DNA from: Strigamia acuminata
Lineage: Eukaryota > Arthropoda > Chilopoda > Geophilomorpha > Linotaeniidae
Length of the DNA stretch: 64,000 nucleotides
Assembly: GCA_949358305.1 (NCBI GenBank)
Contig: OX442324.1
Span: 2,531,501 to 2,595,500 of the forward strand
Reading direction: 5' to 3'
This document shows positions 1 to 11,064 of this stretch, piece by piece (positions within the stretch are counted from its first letter, which is position 1; each line of letters starts with the position of its first letter). A model generated the notes under the pieces. That model was given only the letters and a program-made list of their open reading frames with translations. It did no database searches and had not been told where the DNA came from. A program made the translations under genes and the position numbers.

Positions 1-1335
1 TACTTATTATTACCGATTTTATATTAAAAAACGACTAACTAAAAATTTAAAAAAAAAAAAAATTTCAAATTTTTAAAAAAAATTTCGACACATTTTTGTT
101 TTTGTGACAATTATGAAAATCGTGATTAATCATTCTCGGAAGAAGAAATATAAAAATCGATAGTGGATTTTTAGGTCGATGATTTTTTTTGTTTTTTGTT
201 TTGTTTTATTTTTATTTTTGTTTGTATTTTTATTTTTAAGAAAAGGTGTATTATTAGGCATCACTCTGTAACTGAATGTGCGGAATAAATAGCAATGGCG
301 CCGGTGTCGTCTGGGCGCATGACGCGACAGACATTAATAATTTCGAAACATAACACAGCGAACAATTTGATTTATATCCTCGAAATCGAGACGGGGAAAT
401 TTAATAATTTCCTAATTATTATTTATTTATTTTTTTTATTTTTCAAACGGGAAATATTGAACAATTTCGAAATTTCGATAATGAAAATTATTTTTATTTT
501 TTTACATTTGTATTTTTTTTTATAAAAAAAAAAATGTTGTAATCAATTGAATTAAAAATAATTTCCCGTGCACATGACGTCTCGTGACTGATAGCTCTTG
601 TTAACACAACACGTGGCTAATTTTTCGGGCACCAACAATCTGTTGGGTTACGTAAGTGAAAACGCAAGTGCGGGAATGTCTAGCCGCAGACTTTCTCACG
701 TGAAAGCAAACTTGCGCGCTCTCTTTTTTTCGTTTTCCCTTTCAAACAGTGGAAAAACAGGTCGTCTTTTTTTTTTTGTTGATGAACATTTCTTTTTAAT
801 CAAACATCGTTTTACAAATCCTCAATGAACGAAACCATTTGGTCGCCATTGATAATAAATAATTGATAGACACAAATTTGCACTAACCAAACAGTTGAAT
901 CGATAAAAAAAAGAATAAAAAATGTTGGCTTGTGCGAGATTTTGTGTTAGAATAAAGTTAGTAATTGCATTGTTGTCGTTAGAAAGCGAAGTAAGTGACA
1001 ATTACAATATCGCATATTGTAATTGCCGTTTAATTCGCTTTACTTTAATTGAAATTTGAAGTATAAAATATTTATATCATATTATAAAATAGTTATACTT
1101 TATATTGTTGCACTAAAGGCTAGTTTACACTGCAGCGAAGCGAATTCAGAACTGAAAAATTTGAATTTACAATTTACGCGCGCAACGGATTTTCGCGATC
1201 AACAATTCGCAGCATTGTAAACTATTGAGTGCCACGTAAATTTATTGGCCGAGCACTATTTTTCAATACTAAGAGTTGAGGCGTTTCGAATGGAGAAAGG
1301 AGAATTAATTTGTATGCGTTTGTTTATTTTTGTAG
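1..1335. other. Non-coding AT-rich stretch, probably intron of the PIM kinase gene
   Basis: No supported coding exon. The kinase exon at 1336 opens directly after a splice acceptor, so this stretch is probably the preceding intron, with the exons for the glycine-rich loop and catalytic lysine before the window. It contains poly-A and poly-T runs and scattered short ORFs with biased low-complexity translations. I looked for a GxGxxG-type exon and found none. Confidence 0.5.
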
Positions 1336-3993
1336 CTGGACAATAAGAGAGTTCCGTTGGAGATTTGCCTGCTCCGTAAATTATCGCCGGTGTCAGGAGT
1401 GATCAAACTGATCGATTGGTTCGAGCGGCCCGAAGCGTTCATTTTGATAATGGAGTACCCGGAACCGGTCAAGGATCTGTTCGATTATATCAGCGAGAAG
1501 GGGATCTTGGAGGAGCCGCTGGCACGTGCTTTTTTCCGCCAGGTCGTCGAGACTGTGATACAATGCCACAAGATGGGCGTCATTCATCGTGACATCAAGG
1601 ACGAAAATATCCTGGTCGATCTCAAATCGCACGCGCTCAAACTCATCGATTTCGGATCCGGCACGTACCTCAAGGAGTCCCTCTACAGGGATTTCGATGG
1701 TGAGATAGATCATTAGTCGCTTGAAAACATCAATTGAATTTGGTTTTCCCCTCTTTTTTTCGTTTGATTATTGAAAATAAGTGAGAATTCGTGATGAATT
1801 TGTGAGGAAATCACGAATTCTCGCAGGAAATTGAAAAATTGAGGTGAAAAGCGACGTGAAGTCGATGAAAGGTGAAAAATTCAATTGATAAGAGTTTTCT
1901 GCAAGTTTGTTTCTTTTTGGTGGGCTGCTTCTTTTTTTTCTTCTTTTTTCTTTCTTTTTTTGAAAATTCCGATTGCGACCAATCGCGGGGCCGCGAATCG
2001 GTTGAATGGAAGCGGTTTGCGACGCGCGCTTGCCATTGGCTCGGGATCTCTGCACGTGTAAACAAAAGAGATTTGATTTTGAATGCGACGGGGAAATTGG
2101 AAAAGCCTCTGTCCGACGCTACGCGCGACGGCAAACATTGCAGCGCCGATTTTTCTCATTCGATCGAAGAAAAATGCGGGTTTTGCTTCATTAAAATGGC
2201 CAAAAATGGCCACACACACACACATACTCCCCCACTCTTTAATTCTGACATTTAAAAGGTATTGATCCAGCTGCTGCATAGAATCAAATGTAATTTAAGG
2301 TTTGTTTGCTCAACAACTTCCTCCTACGCGTGTGGAAGTGGTCACACTACGTTCGTAGTATCGCCCAGCAAGGAAATTTTCTACTCGATTTTCTCGAGGT
2401 GATTTTTTGATTGGAATTTTTGGCGATAATTTTTTTTTTTTAAATTTTTTTTTGAAAAGAGAAAAAAAAAATACTACGCTTTTGTATATCAATTTCATTT
2501 TGAAGAAAAAGAAAGAATGTTTGGTGTAATGAATGGAAATTTTTCGCTGTGGAATCTGATCTTAAAGGGCCTGTGGCCTGGATTGAAGGTCATGGGCCTT
2601 GAATGCCACTCAAGTGAAGAAAATAAAATGGCAAATTATCAATTGAAAGGGAAGTTTGCAACTAAAATTTTTATTACTGTGGTGATTAAATTTTGGTATT
2701 GTTTATACACAAAGGGGGGAAATGAAGAAAATGAAGTTTTTATTTTTTTTTTATTTTTTATTTTTTTTATTTTTTAAAAAATTGATTTATTTTTTTATTT
2801 TTGTTTTTTTAAATATTTGTTTACTAACCTTGTTCCAATAAATGGAAATAAGGTCATGGATTTTTCTATTTTTTTTTTTATTTATTTATTTATTTATTTT
2901 TTCTCCATCGAGGTGAATTTTTGCAACAATTTTTCATTGAAATTGAAAAATCGATATTGAGCTGTCAGAATTGTGTGAGAAAAGTTGATAACTCGTGATT
3001 GCGAGACTTGAAAAACAATGGTATATATAAAAGTGGCGTTTTAATCACCAGTGATTGAAGTGAAGAAATGCAGTTAAATGCTTTCGGTTTCAACTAACCG
3101 AGAAATATCAACACAAACACGAAACCCAAACAATCGAACAACCCTTGACATTCTATTTATATCATGCGAGTGTAAATTTTGCAATCTCGACTCAAGATTG
3201 CGCATTATCTCGTGCAGTTTATCTCGTTAGCTACGTTTTGTTAAGTCACGATTCAATTAAGCCACGTGTGACCAGTCGCTTCTCACGGATCTTCTGCCTG
3301 CGTCATCGATTACTTTTGATTTATGAAATTTATTTTGAAATAAAAATGTCGCATACCGGTATTTTGAGAGATCTATAATAATAATTTTATTTTGTTTGTT
3401 TCGTTTCGCAGGCACGAGACTATACTCGCCACCAGAATGGATTCGCTACAAATGTTATTACGGCCTGAGTGCAACCATATGGTCGCTGGGCATCCTGCTC
3501 TACGACATGGTCTGCGGGGACATACCGTTCGATAAAGACGAGCAAATAGTCAAAGCGAATCTGGAATTCCGAACACGGCTTTCGGAAGGTACGGAAAACA
3601 TATTTATTGATTTATTAGCGGTTCGTAGACGGTCGCACTTGTCGATTTGGGCTGTCGAGTGATGCGAGACATCAGACGACGGCCTTGCTGCTCGTGCGAC
3701 CGTCTCGATTTCGTTGTTTATGCGTTTTGTATTCGATGAGGCGAGGCGAAGCTAGTCCGTTTGGAATAAATGTTGGACTTTTGTGTTTTTCTTCTCTTCT
3801 AGAATGCCGAGATCTAATTCGTCAATGTCTACAATACAAGCACTCAGATAGACCTTCCTTGGAAGAAATTCTACGTCATCCGTGGATGACGGCTAAGCTC
3901 GAAAGTCCGCCATCGCTAATCCCGGTGCGCCGCTCGAGCGTGGGCCAGCATTCACTAGATCAAAACAGCACTTCGAGTCAAGAAAGCATTTGA
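1336..3993 (+). CDS. PIM-type serine/threonine kinase, C-terminal three exons (partial)
   Basis: Three exons, 1336-1699, 3412-3588 and 3803-3993, join in frame to 243 residues ending at TGA. Splice phases agree at both junctions. The product contains the hinge and D-helix region ([14 protein letters not shown]), the catalytic loop HRDIKDEN, the DFG motif (LIDFGSG), an activation segment without long insert ([12 protein letters not shown]), the C-lobe signature [17 protein letters not shown] and the terminal [13 protein letters not shown]. These match PIM1/2/3 family kinases closely. PIM kinases are known as constitutively active cytosolic/nuclear kinases that phosphorylate basic motifs and are controlled mainly by abundance. 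The N-lobe (glycine loop, catalytic Lys) is outside the window. A Ser-rich tail of about 35 residues follows the kinase fold. The first intron is 1,712 bases, the second 214. A good match to vertebrate PIM, though the exact paralogue cannot be decided. Confidence 0.93.
1700..3411 (+). other. Intron of PIM kinase gene
   Basis: Low-complexity AT-rich intron with long T runs and a short CA repeat near 2210-2224. No exon, RNA gene or transposon end was recognised. Short ORFs on both strands here are compositional. Confidence 0.7.
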
Positions 3994-4361
3994 TCATGTC
4001 TTCGCGCCTAGGCTCCAATAATCGAACATTTCTTTCCTTAATCTAAACTAGGTTCCAATTATTCCGATTATCGAGTATATTTTTGCCCTAAAAACGGACT
4101 ACTTTGATTTTTTTCTTTCGATCTTCGTGTGTTTCGAACGCTTAAACTGAAAAGAAGAAGAAGAAAATATTCTGTCAGCCCTCATCTAGCATTGTACATA
4201 AACTCATGACGTCATTGCGGAAAACTTTTTGAAAAATTGTGTCGCCGCTGCCGCCGCGCCAGTTTTCTTGTTACGTGGATCGAGAACGGATGGGCAATTT
4301 CCCCGACGTCGGTTTCAGTCATAACTAAGCAACTTAAATAATTGTTTTTCTTTTAGTTTGC

Positions 4362-4367
4362 AATAAA
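4362..4367 (+). terminator. Poly(A) signal AATAAA of the PIM kinase gene
   Basis: AATAAA about 370 bases after the stop codon, followed by GT/T-rich sequence around 4384-4450 as expected downstream of a cleavage site. Confidence 0.6.
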
Positions 4368-4389
4368 AACCGAAGTGCGGTGGGTGTTT

Positions 4390-4961
4390 TGTGTGACCGT
4401 ACGTGCCGCCATTGCCATCTGTTCTTGTTTTTGTTTTGTTGTGGACAATTTCTTGCCGGGTTTTTCTCTTTTTTTTTGGTCGTTTTAATTTTAAATTAAA
4501 ACGGATCGTGTGAGTTTTTTGTTTGTTTTTGTTTTAAATTATGATGCGGTTTCGCGAAAGGTGGCGAATGGCTTTAAGAGAAATGAAGAGTTGATGGTAC
4601 TACTTTTTGATATTTGATCAGCAATGTTGAATACTGAATACTATGCAGTCAGATACATCATATTCTGTGTTTGGCGTTGTTGAATTACCTAGTGCTTATT
4701 TAGTTGTGTTGTATAAAAATGTGCACTTTTATCATATGGATAGCGAGTTTGCACGTTTTTATTATGAAATTTGCTCAAAAACAGGCGAAAAAGAGAGAAA
4801 TTAAACCAACTTTGTTTACTCATTGGCATTGCGTGTTTACTAAAGTGCATTAATCTGGTAAAAATCAGACATTTTTATAATAATGGATCGAAATTTTATG
4901 AGAACTTAAAGAAAGGAAAAAAAGCTTACAATCTCATGCTGTTGATATGGATGGATTGTAG

Positions 4962-4995
<34 letters not shown>

Positions 4996-7156
4996 AAATT
5001 TTTAGTTTTTTTTTTCAAGAATGGCAGTTAGGGCTATGCATTGTTATCAGGCGTGTTGAAATTCTGTTTGCAATTGGCAAATTTTTTTTTTTTTTAATAT
5101 AAATTATTTAATTTTTAATAATATATTATTATTATAAAGAAAAAAGTTGATTTGATTTTTATGGGTTCTTTAAAAATGAAAGATAGCTGATTGTGCAATG
5201 TTTTTAAATTTTTGAATGCAAATTTTTTTTTAAATATTTATTTATTTATCTGTAGTTAATGCAACAGGACCAAAGTGTGGTTAAAACATTTGTTTCATCC
5301 CAAATTTTCATAAAGTGAGGGGTTGTAGCAGTACTTGACCAAAAAATTTGAATATTTCATTTTATTTTTTATTTTTTTTTTTTAAATTAAAATTAAAGTT
5401 AGGAAAGATAAAAAATTAAAATAGAAAATTAGAAAAGATAAAAAAAAGAAATTTAAAATTAGAAAAAAAAACATATCTCTAGACAGTTGTTGCAAATATT
5501 TACTTGAGAAAATGATGAATTAAAATTTTTTGGTAAGTACTGCCTAGTTATGATATTTTCAACTAAAACCCAATACACGGCTCAATGTTTTTAATAATAA
5601 TAATAAATGAAAAAACAAATGATTATATTTTTCGAAAATTCGATTATAACAAACAAATCAAAAATTTTGTTTGAAAAATTTGTTTGAAAAATTTAATTAA
5701 ATTTTTTTTTTAAAAAAATTTAGTCAACCAAGTCCTAAGTAGGTCAAAAATTCACATAGTCCTAATCCAGATTTGATTTTTCTTTTAAATTCTTTTCAAA
5801 TATTGTGTTTTAGCTTGAAATCTATGGCTGTTATTGTAAAAAAGATAAAGTTAAAGTAAGAAAGAGAGGTTTGTTGGAAAAAAAAATCGGAGAGACTAAA
5901 TATTAAGCCTAATGTAAATGCTTTTTGAATTTCTATAAACAAATATAATATTACCAGTAAAGGCAAAAAGAATAATATGAAAATTTCAAATTACTCGCTA
6001 TTATAAACGATGGAAACAATTGTTCATGACGAATTTCAATGTAATTTCAAAACTTTAAACGAATTAATCAAATTTTTAGGCTTAAAACAAAGAAAATCCA
6101 ATTTGTGCTTGTTGTTTTTACCATATTTACCGAAAATAACCAATTTTATATATTTACTACAAATTTATAATGAAATGGAAATAATGGAAGGGATTTTTAT
6201 TTATTAAATAATTTAATCTCGGATGTTTTTATTTTCACAATTTTTTGCAAGTTCCTAGGTAGACATTTTATTTTTTCTTCTTTTCTCGTCTATATATATT
6301 TTTAACTTATTGCATTTGAAATGTGTTCTATTTGAAATGTTGATTTTTTTTTATTTATTGAATGGACAATTCCAAATTCTAGCCTTTTTATTTTTTCTTT
6401 TTTAATCGAAGAGTATTTAACTTTTAATTTAATTTAATTTAAGGTGTAAGCGGATAGTTGTACATTCAAATTTATCAGTGACAATATTTGGAATTGCCTA
6501 TTTTTTGTGATTTATTTTGATTTTTGATTTTTAAATCTTATTGATTTTTTTTTTCTTAATAAAAATTAAAAATGTGAAAATTGAAATTTTTAACATTCTC
6601 TTTTGTATATATATTTAAAGAAAAAGAAAAAACAGGAGAACATGATGATGATGATAAATTGAAAGTGTATTTTTTATATTAAAAATGAAAGAAAACCGTA
6701 GTAATAAAAATGGATTCATTTCGTATAATATACTGTATGTAAGCGTGGAATGTTTATTTAAATTGAACGCGGGGTCTCCGTTACAGTGCGGGGTGTAACA
6801 AGAGACGGGGGCAGCTGGAACGTGTCGAAAACATTCCAAAAATGCCACACGTGCTTCCCGACTATTTTATCTGATGGAAATTTATTAGACGAGGACGAAA
6901 TTTAATTAAAAACGAATAAAAATTTCCGCCATTTGCACCAGTTAAGTTGTTGTATCCAACACTCAATTTACTGACAAAAATTTTTTTTTTTTTTTTTTTA
7001 ATATTTAAAGACTGAAACTATGTTGATTGAAGACAGATATATTTCTCTATATATATAATTGATAGCTGTTATCTATGTTTAACAATGAGATAACAGCCAT
7101 TTAGACTTCATATTCCGTTCATTCATCACATTTTGCTTCACAGTTTGAAAAAAAAA
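4390..7156. other. Intergenic spacer, low complexity
   Basis: Between the kinase and the first four-helix gene. It is dominated by poly-T and poly-A tracts (for example 4962-4988 and 6980-7000). Open frames are short and of biased composition. No gene, RNA or transposon end was recognised. Confidence 0.6.
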
Positions 7157-8122
7157 ATGAATGATTTTTACTCGAAAAGCAGGAAAACTATTGGCATAGC
7201 AGCTTATTCAATAGTAAGTTATTAAAATGAGATGTTTTTGACACAAATTAATTTATAGATATTCAATTTTTTCAGGTGTTTTCAATCTATTCAATTGTTC
7301 AAGGTACAATGCTTCTAACGAAACTCCGGAGTATTAGCAAATTCACGGATTACGACAACTTTGACACCGGTAATTAAAATTAAACATCAGATAAATTAAA
7401 GCAATCTATTATGTAATATTTTTTTCTTGCAACAGTTTATGGCGAGTATGGATACACGGTTGTAATGGTTGCAATCGTTCTAATAATTACATCAGTTTTC
7501 GTATTTGTTGGGGTAGCAACTGTAAGTAGAGCACGTTTGTTTTGCTGTTTAATCAAAACTCTAAATCAAAACATTTGCAAAACATTTTAATAGGGGCAAC
7601 GAGGTTTTGTACTTCCTTGGTTGATTGCCAACTGCCTGATAATCTTGCTAGGAATGCCTTGGTTAATTCGTGTTATTGCAACAGGTGTAAGTATCGTATT
7701 CCAGCAATTACGCCCGTTGAATTCATTCGGCGGCGTGGGCAAAATTCTAACTTGATTTATTACCACAAGTTTCTAACTTATGTTGGGTTTCCTAGAATTG
7801 ATGTGCATTTTGTTTACTTAATTACTCTTTATGCATGCGTAGGAGGTGTACATTTGGATGCCTGTATCAACATTCATTGGCCTTGCAATAATGGTAAATA
7901 AACAGTGCAGTGGAATTTCAAAATTACTGTAGAATTTCGAACTGATTTTATTTTTTTCAGATTTATTTTTACATCGTTGTGGTATCATATTACAGAGCTT
8001 GTAATTGCCATTCATGTAAGTGCTAATCAGAACAAGGTGAACAACAAATTGTACAATAATGAAGGTTTGTTTCAGATTTAAACTACAGGAGGAGAGCGGC
8101 CATGTTGACCATATCTTACTAG
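7157..8122 (+). CDS. Four-helix membrane protein, family member 1 (no C-terminal tail)
   Basis: Seven exons (7157-7213, 7276-7369, 7436-7521, 7594-7686, 7843-7893, 7961-8015, 8076-8122) give 160 residues with in-phase GT-AG junctions. Four hydrophobic segments are visible: in exons 1-2 (AAYSI/VFSIYSIVQG), exon 3 (VVMVAIVLIITSVFVFVGV), exon 4 (VLPWLIANCLIILLG) and exons 5-6 (FIGLAIMIYFYIVVVSYY). Exon sizes 86, 93 and 51 and splice phases match the genes at 9149, 11065 and 38559, so these are paralogues. The overall pattern recalls LAPTM4-like and arthropod pasiflora/DUF4728-like tetraspan proteins. Unlike its relatives it lacks the N-terminal Cys cluster and ends soon after the last helix (basic NYRRRAAM tail) without a PPxY motif. 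Function is not assignable beyond a small polytopic membrane protein. Confidence 0.8.
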
Positions 8123-8346
8123 AAGAATTGTGCAACCATCTTGAGTTCAGCAGGAAAGCAGTGCTCATGAAGATACAACTATGTTGTTTTCTGCATATAT
8201 GAATGCTGATAACTAATTACATTTTCAGCAAGTTACAATCAAAGAGAAAGAAAATCATAAAAATGTTGAAAGTATCAAACATGACGAAAGAAACCAATAA
8301 CCTTATGTCCTAAATTGTATACCAAACTGGATCAATGTTTTTTAAA

Positions 8347-8670
8347 TGTTGTGAAATAAACTTAGGCATTGGTGGCAATGTGAAATTTGCAAAACTTGAT
8401 TTAAACATACTTATCCCATACGGTTCAAAAATATATTGCAATGCATTTTGTAATACATTTTTGCAAATGATAATAAAATTCTTTACAATGTATTTGACAT
8501 TTTATAAAATGTGTTCTAAAATGCATTTAAAAGTATTATTGTCGAAATATATTTTTTCAATTGTATTATGAAATGCATTATTTAATGCAAAAATAAAAGA
8601 CTTAATTTCGCAAAATACTATCATTGCAATATAATTTCAATGTATTTTTGAACCATATGGGATGCCTCGT
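8347..8670. mobile_element. MITE-like inverted-repeat element (CCCATACGGTTC family), copy 1
   Basis: 8415-8661 begins CCCATACGGTTCAAAAATAT and ends in its near reverse complement (TTTTTGAACCATATGGG). The interior is rich in ATGCATTT-type words that also pair with each other. Two further copies lie at 18646-19126 and 44918-45102. It has no coding capacity, so it is a non-autonomous DNA transposon or long foldback repeat. It lies in the spacer after the first four-helix gene, downstream of a possible AATAAA at 8353. Confidence 0.7.
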
Positions 8671-9148
8671 ACGTACTGTATACCGTAAAGCGAGATTTTA
8701 CACTAGTTTTCACCTTTAAAGAATAGGATGTGCATGGTTAAATTAAGTTTCGTCTGTCTATCTGTTAACAAGTTATAAATAAATGGTGTTTGGGAGTGTT
8801 TGCCTAAGTTTGCTTATATACAATTTTGTAAGTTAACCAAGTCCCAAACACCTCAGATGTAAATCATGTGATACCACAACAACTACAGCAATACAAGTTG
8901 TGAAATTTTGGCTTTACGTAAGTCATCGCTTGAAATTGCAGAAACATGACTTTTTATCGTTTTGTTTTCTTATCAATAATTTTTTTTCTCCAGTTTTATG
9001 CACTTTTATTATGGAATTGTAATCACTTTAGTTTTATCTGCAGTACTACGTCAATGTTTTAGAGTTTGATCCACTTACCTGATTAAATACAAATCAGCAA
9101 TTTCGCAGTTAGTTTTATAGTTTTATTTCGTGAATAAGCATCTTTATT
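8671..9148. other. Intergenic spacer
   Basis: Short spacer between family members 1 and 2. No gene recognised. It should include the promoter of the gene starting at 9149, but I see no distinctive element. Confidence 0.5.
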
Positions 9149-10234
9149 ATGGGAACTGTAAGTTCGTGTTGCTTTGGGTTCACCTTGGCACAGGGAACCG
9201 TTGCTGCAGGAGTGTTTTGCCTTGTAAGTTTAAAGGGAAAAAAATATATTCTTATTGACTATGAAATTTCATATTTTGTTGGTATTTCAGATTGATTCCC
9301 TTATTACCTTTTCGACAGGTATCTGGGCATTAAACTATTCCCATTCGGCGGAGGGTCATCATCATAACCTCTATAGAAGTGGTGAGAATATTTATCTGAA
9401 ATTTTATTATTTAATTACTCGACAATCAAGTTACATTTTTTTCAATAAACAGATTACACTAACTATGGAGTAGCTGCATTACTTTTTTCTAGCATTGGAA
9501 TCGTAGCAACAATATTTCTCTTTGTTGGTGTTGCCAAAGTATTTCTATCTTTTCCAAAGAAAGGCGATTTAATGTACTAAATGTTTCAAAATTGTTCCGC
9601 AGAAACAACGAGGGTTCCTTCTGCTATGGATAATCGTAGACGGAATCACTTTGATATGCGGATTACCAGCATTAATTTATTTGACAACAAATGTGGTAAT
9701 TCTATATTGTTTAAAGTCCAAGCACAATTAAAATTAATTTTGGTTTTTGTTCCAGTCACGAGAGGTTGCATTATCAGTTGCTCAAGCCATTGGATTTACA
9801 TTTTCGGTATAATAAGAATAACAAATTGCATATTATCAAATTATAACATTAAATTTTTCTTTTTCTTTTTTAGATATATTTGTATATTGTAGTAATTTCA
9901 TACTATAAATCTTACAATCATCAACCAGTCTACGTAAGTTACTGTGAACATCTATTTCTTAAAATATTGATATTATATACATTAAAATATCTTCCTGTAG
10001 AGCACAACCTACAATCAACCAGGGTTTGTAGTGCAGCCTAACGTGGCCTATTACACTACTACTGGAGTAGTTGCGCACACAAATCCTAACACTAAACATT
10101 CAGGCAACTTTTCAACCCATCCTCCCGCTGAATCGTATCACACACCTGGCGCTGTGGCATACCCTACTAAACCAAATGCAAATGTTACTTCTAAATATCC
10201 ATCAGAGCCTCCCGCTTACAACACTATTGCTTAA
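9149..10234 (+). CDS. Four-helix membrane protein, family member 2, with PPAY tail
   Basis: Seven exons (9149-9223, 9291-9381, 9453-9538, 9603-9695, 9756-9806, 9874-9933, 10001-10234) encode 229 residues with all junctions in phase. The start ATG opens MGTVSSCCFGF, with the Cys pair ahead of the first helix that is shared with member 4. Four hydrophobic helices follow, then a cytosolic tail of about 80 residues rich in Pro, Tyr, Asn and Thr that ends EPPAYNTIA. The PPxY-type motif could bind WW domains of Nedd4-type ubiquitin ligases, as known for LAPTM4 proteins; that role is inferred. Exon 3 (86 bases), exon 4 (93) and exon 5 (51) equal those of member 1. AATAAA at 10303-10308 probably ends the transcript. 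It is a LAPTM4/pasiflora-like tetraspan; the exact family is uncertain. Confidence 0.88.
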
Positions 10235-10302
10235 TTCTAAACTTCACACTCTTTCTAATATATCACCTATTTAGAAATGAATTAATGTAACGATTCCTAA
10301 TG

Positions 10303-10308
10303 AATAAA
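10303..10308 (+). terminator. Poly(A) signal of four-helix gene 2
   Basis: AATAAA 68 bases after the stop codon of the gene ending at 10234. Confidence 0.6.
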
Positions 10309-10309
10309 A

Positions 10310-11064
10310 CTACGTTAAGCTAATCTAACTTGATACTGTGGTGGATCGTTTCCTTCTTTTTGCATTCTTTTTCTTATGTGTATCGGTAAATTGACGTAAT
10401 AAGAAGCAAAGAAAATTTGCACTCACTTGTCAGGCAGAACATGTGAACACAACAAGGTTTATTTCAACAATTACAAGAATTTCATTTTCAACAATTGGTA
10501 AACATTGCACAGTGGATTTTTTTTTCTTCTTCTGGTTTTGTAATTATTATCAAACATGGCTGTCAAGTCTGACAAGTGAGAATGATTATTGCCCGTATGA
10601 AATGTCTTTTGTGTTTTGTTCTTTTATCAATTGACCCATCTATTGTCATGTAAAATCTAAAATTTGCATCTATATGTAACAGTTGTAATTTTCAATCACA
10701 ACTAATTGAGCAGCACACACAGCCACTCAAGTTGAACATTTTCAATGAATATTATATCAAACATTTTCTACAGCAAGTAAAAAAAAAGTTGACTATTTTT
10801 AGAAAAGCATTCAAAATATCAATTTTTATCACACTTTTCCTCGAGTAAACGACGAAAATAATTGAAATGCATTTATCTTTTGAATGACATCATGATATTT
10901 TTCTAAACTGATATAATGACCAATTTTCCTACGAAATTAACAACACAGCAATTTCTCATTGTCCCTGATGTTTTTTCCTGTCAGGATATGTTCAAGGTTA
11001 CTGCCTACTCACCTCACACACGTGGGCACCACTCATATTGATTCTTTACCAACAAAACGAGGCC
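10310..11064. other. Intergenic spacer
   Basis: About 750 bases between family members 2 and 3. No coding exon or transposon end was recognised. Short ORFs overlap the 5' leader of the next gene. Confidence 0.5.

Noticed and set aside
7542-7901. 119-codon plus-strand frame across the first four-helix gene
   Set aside because: Runs through exon 4 in the wrong frame and through introns. The seven-exon model explains the region.
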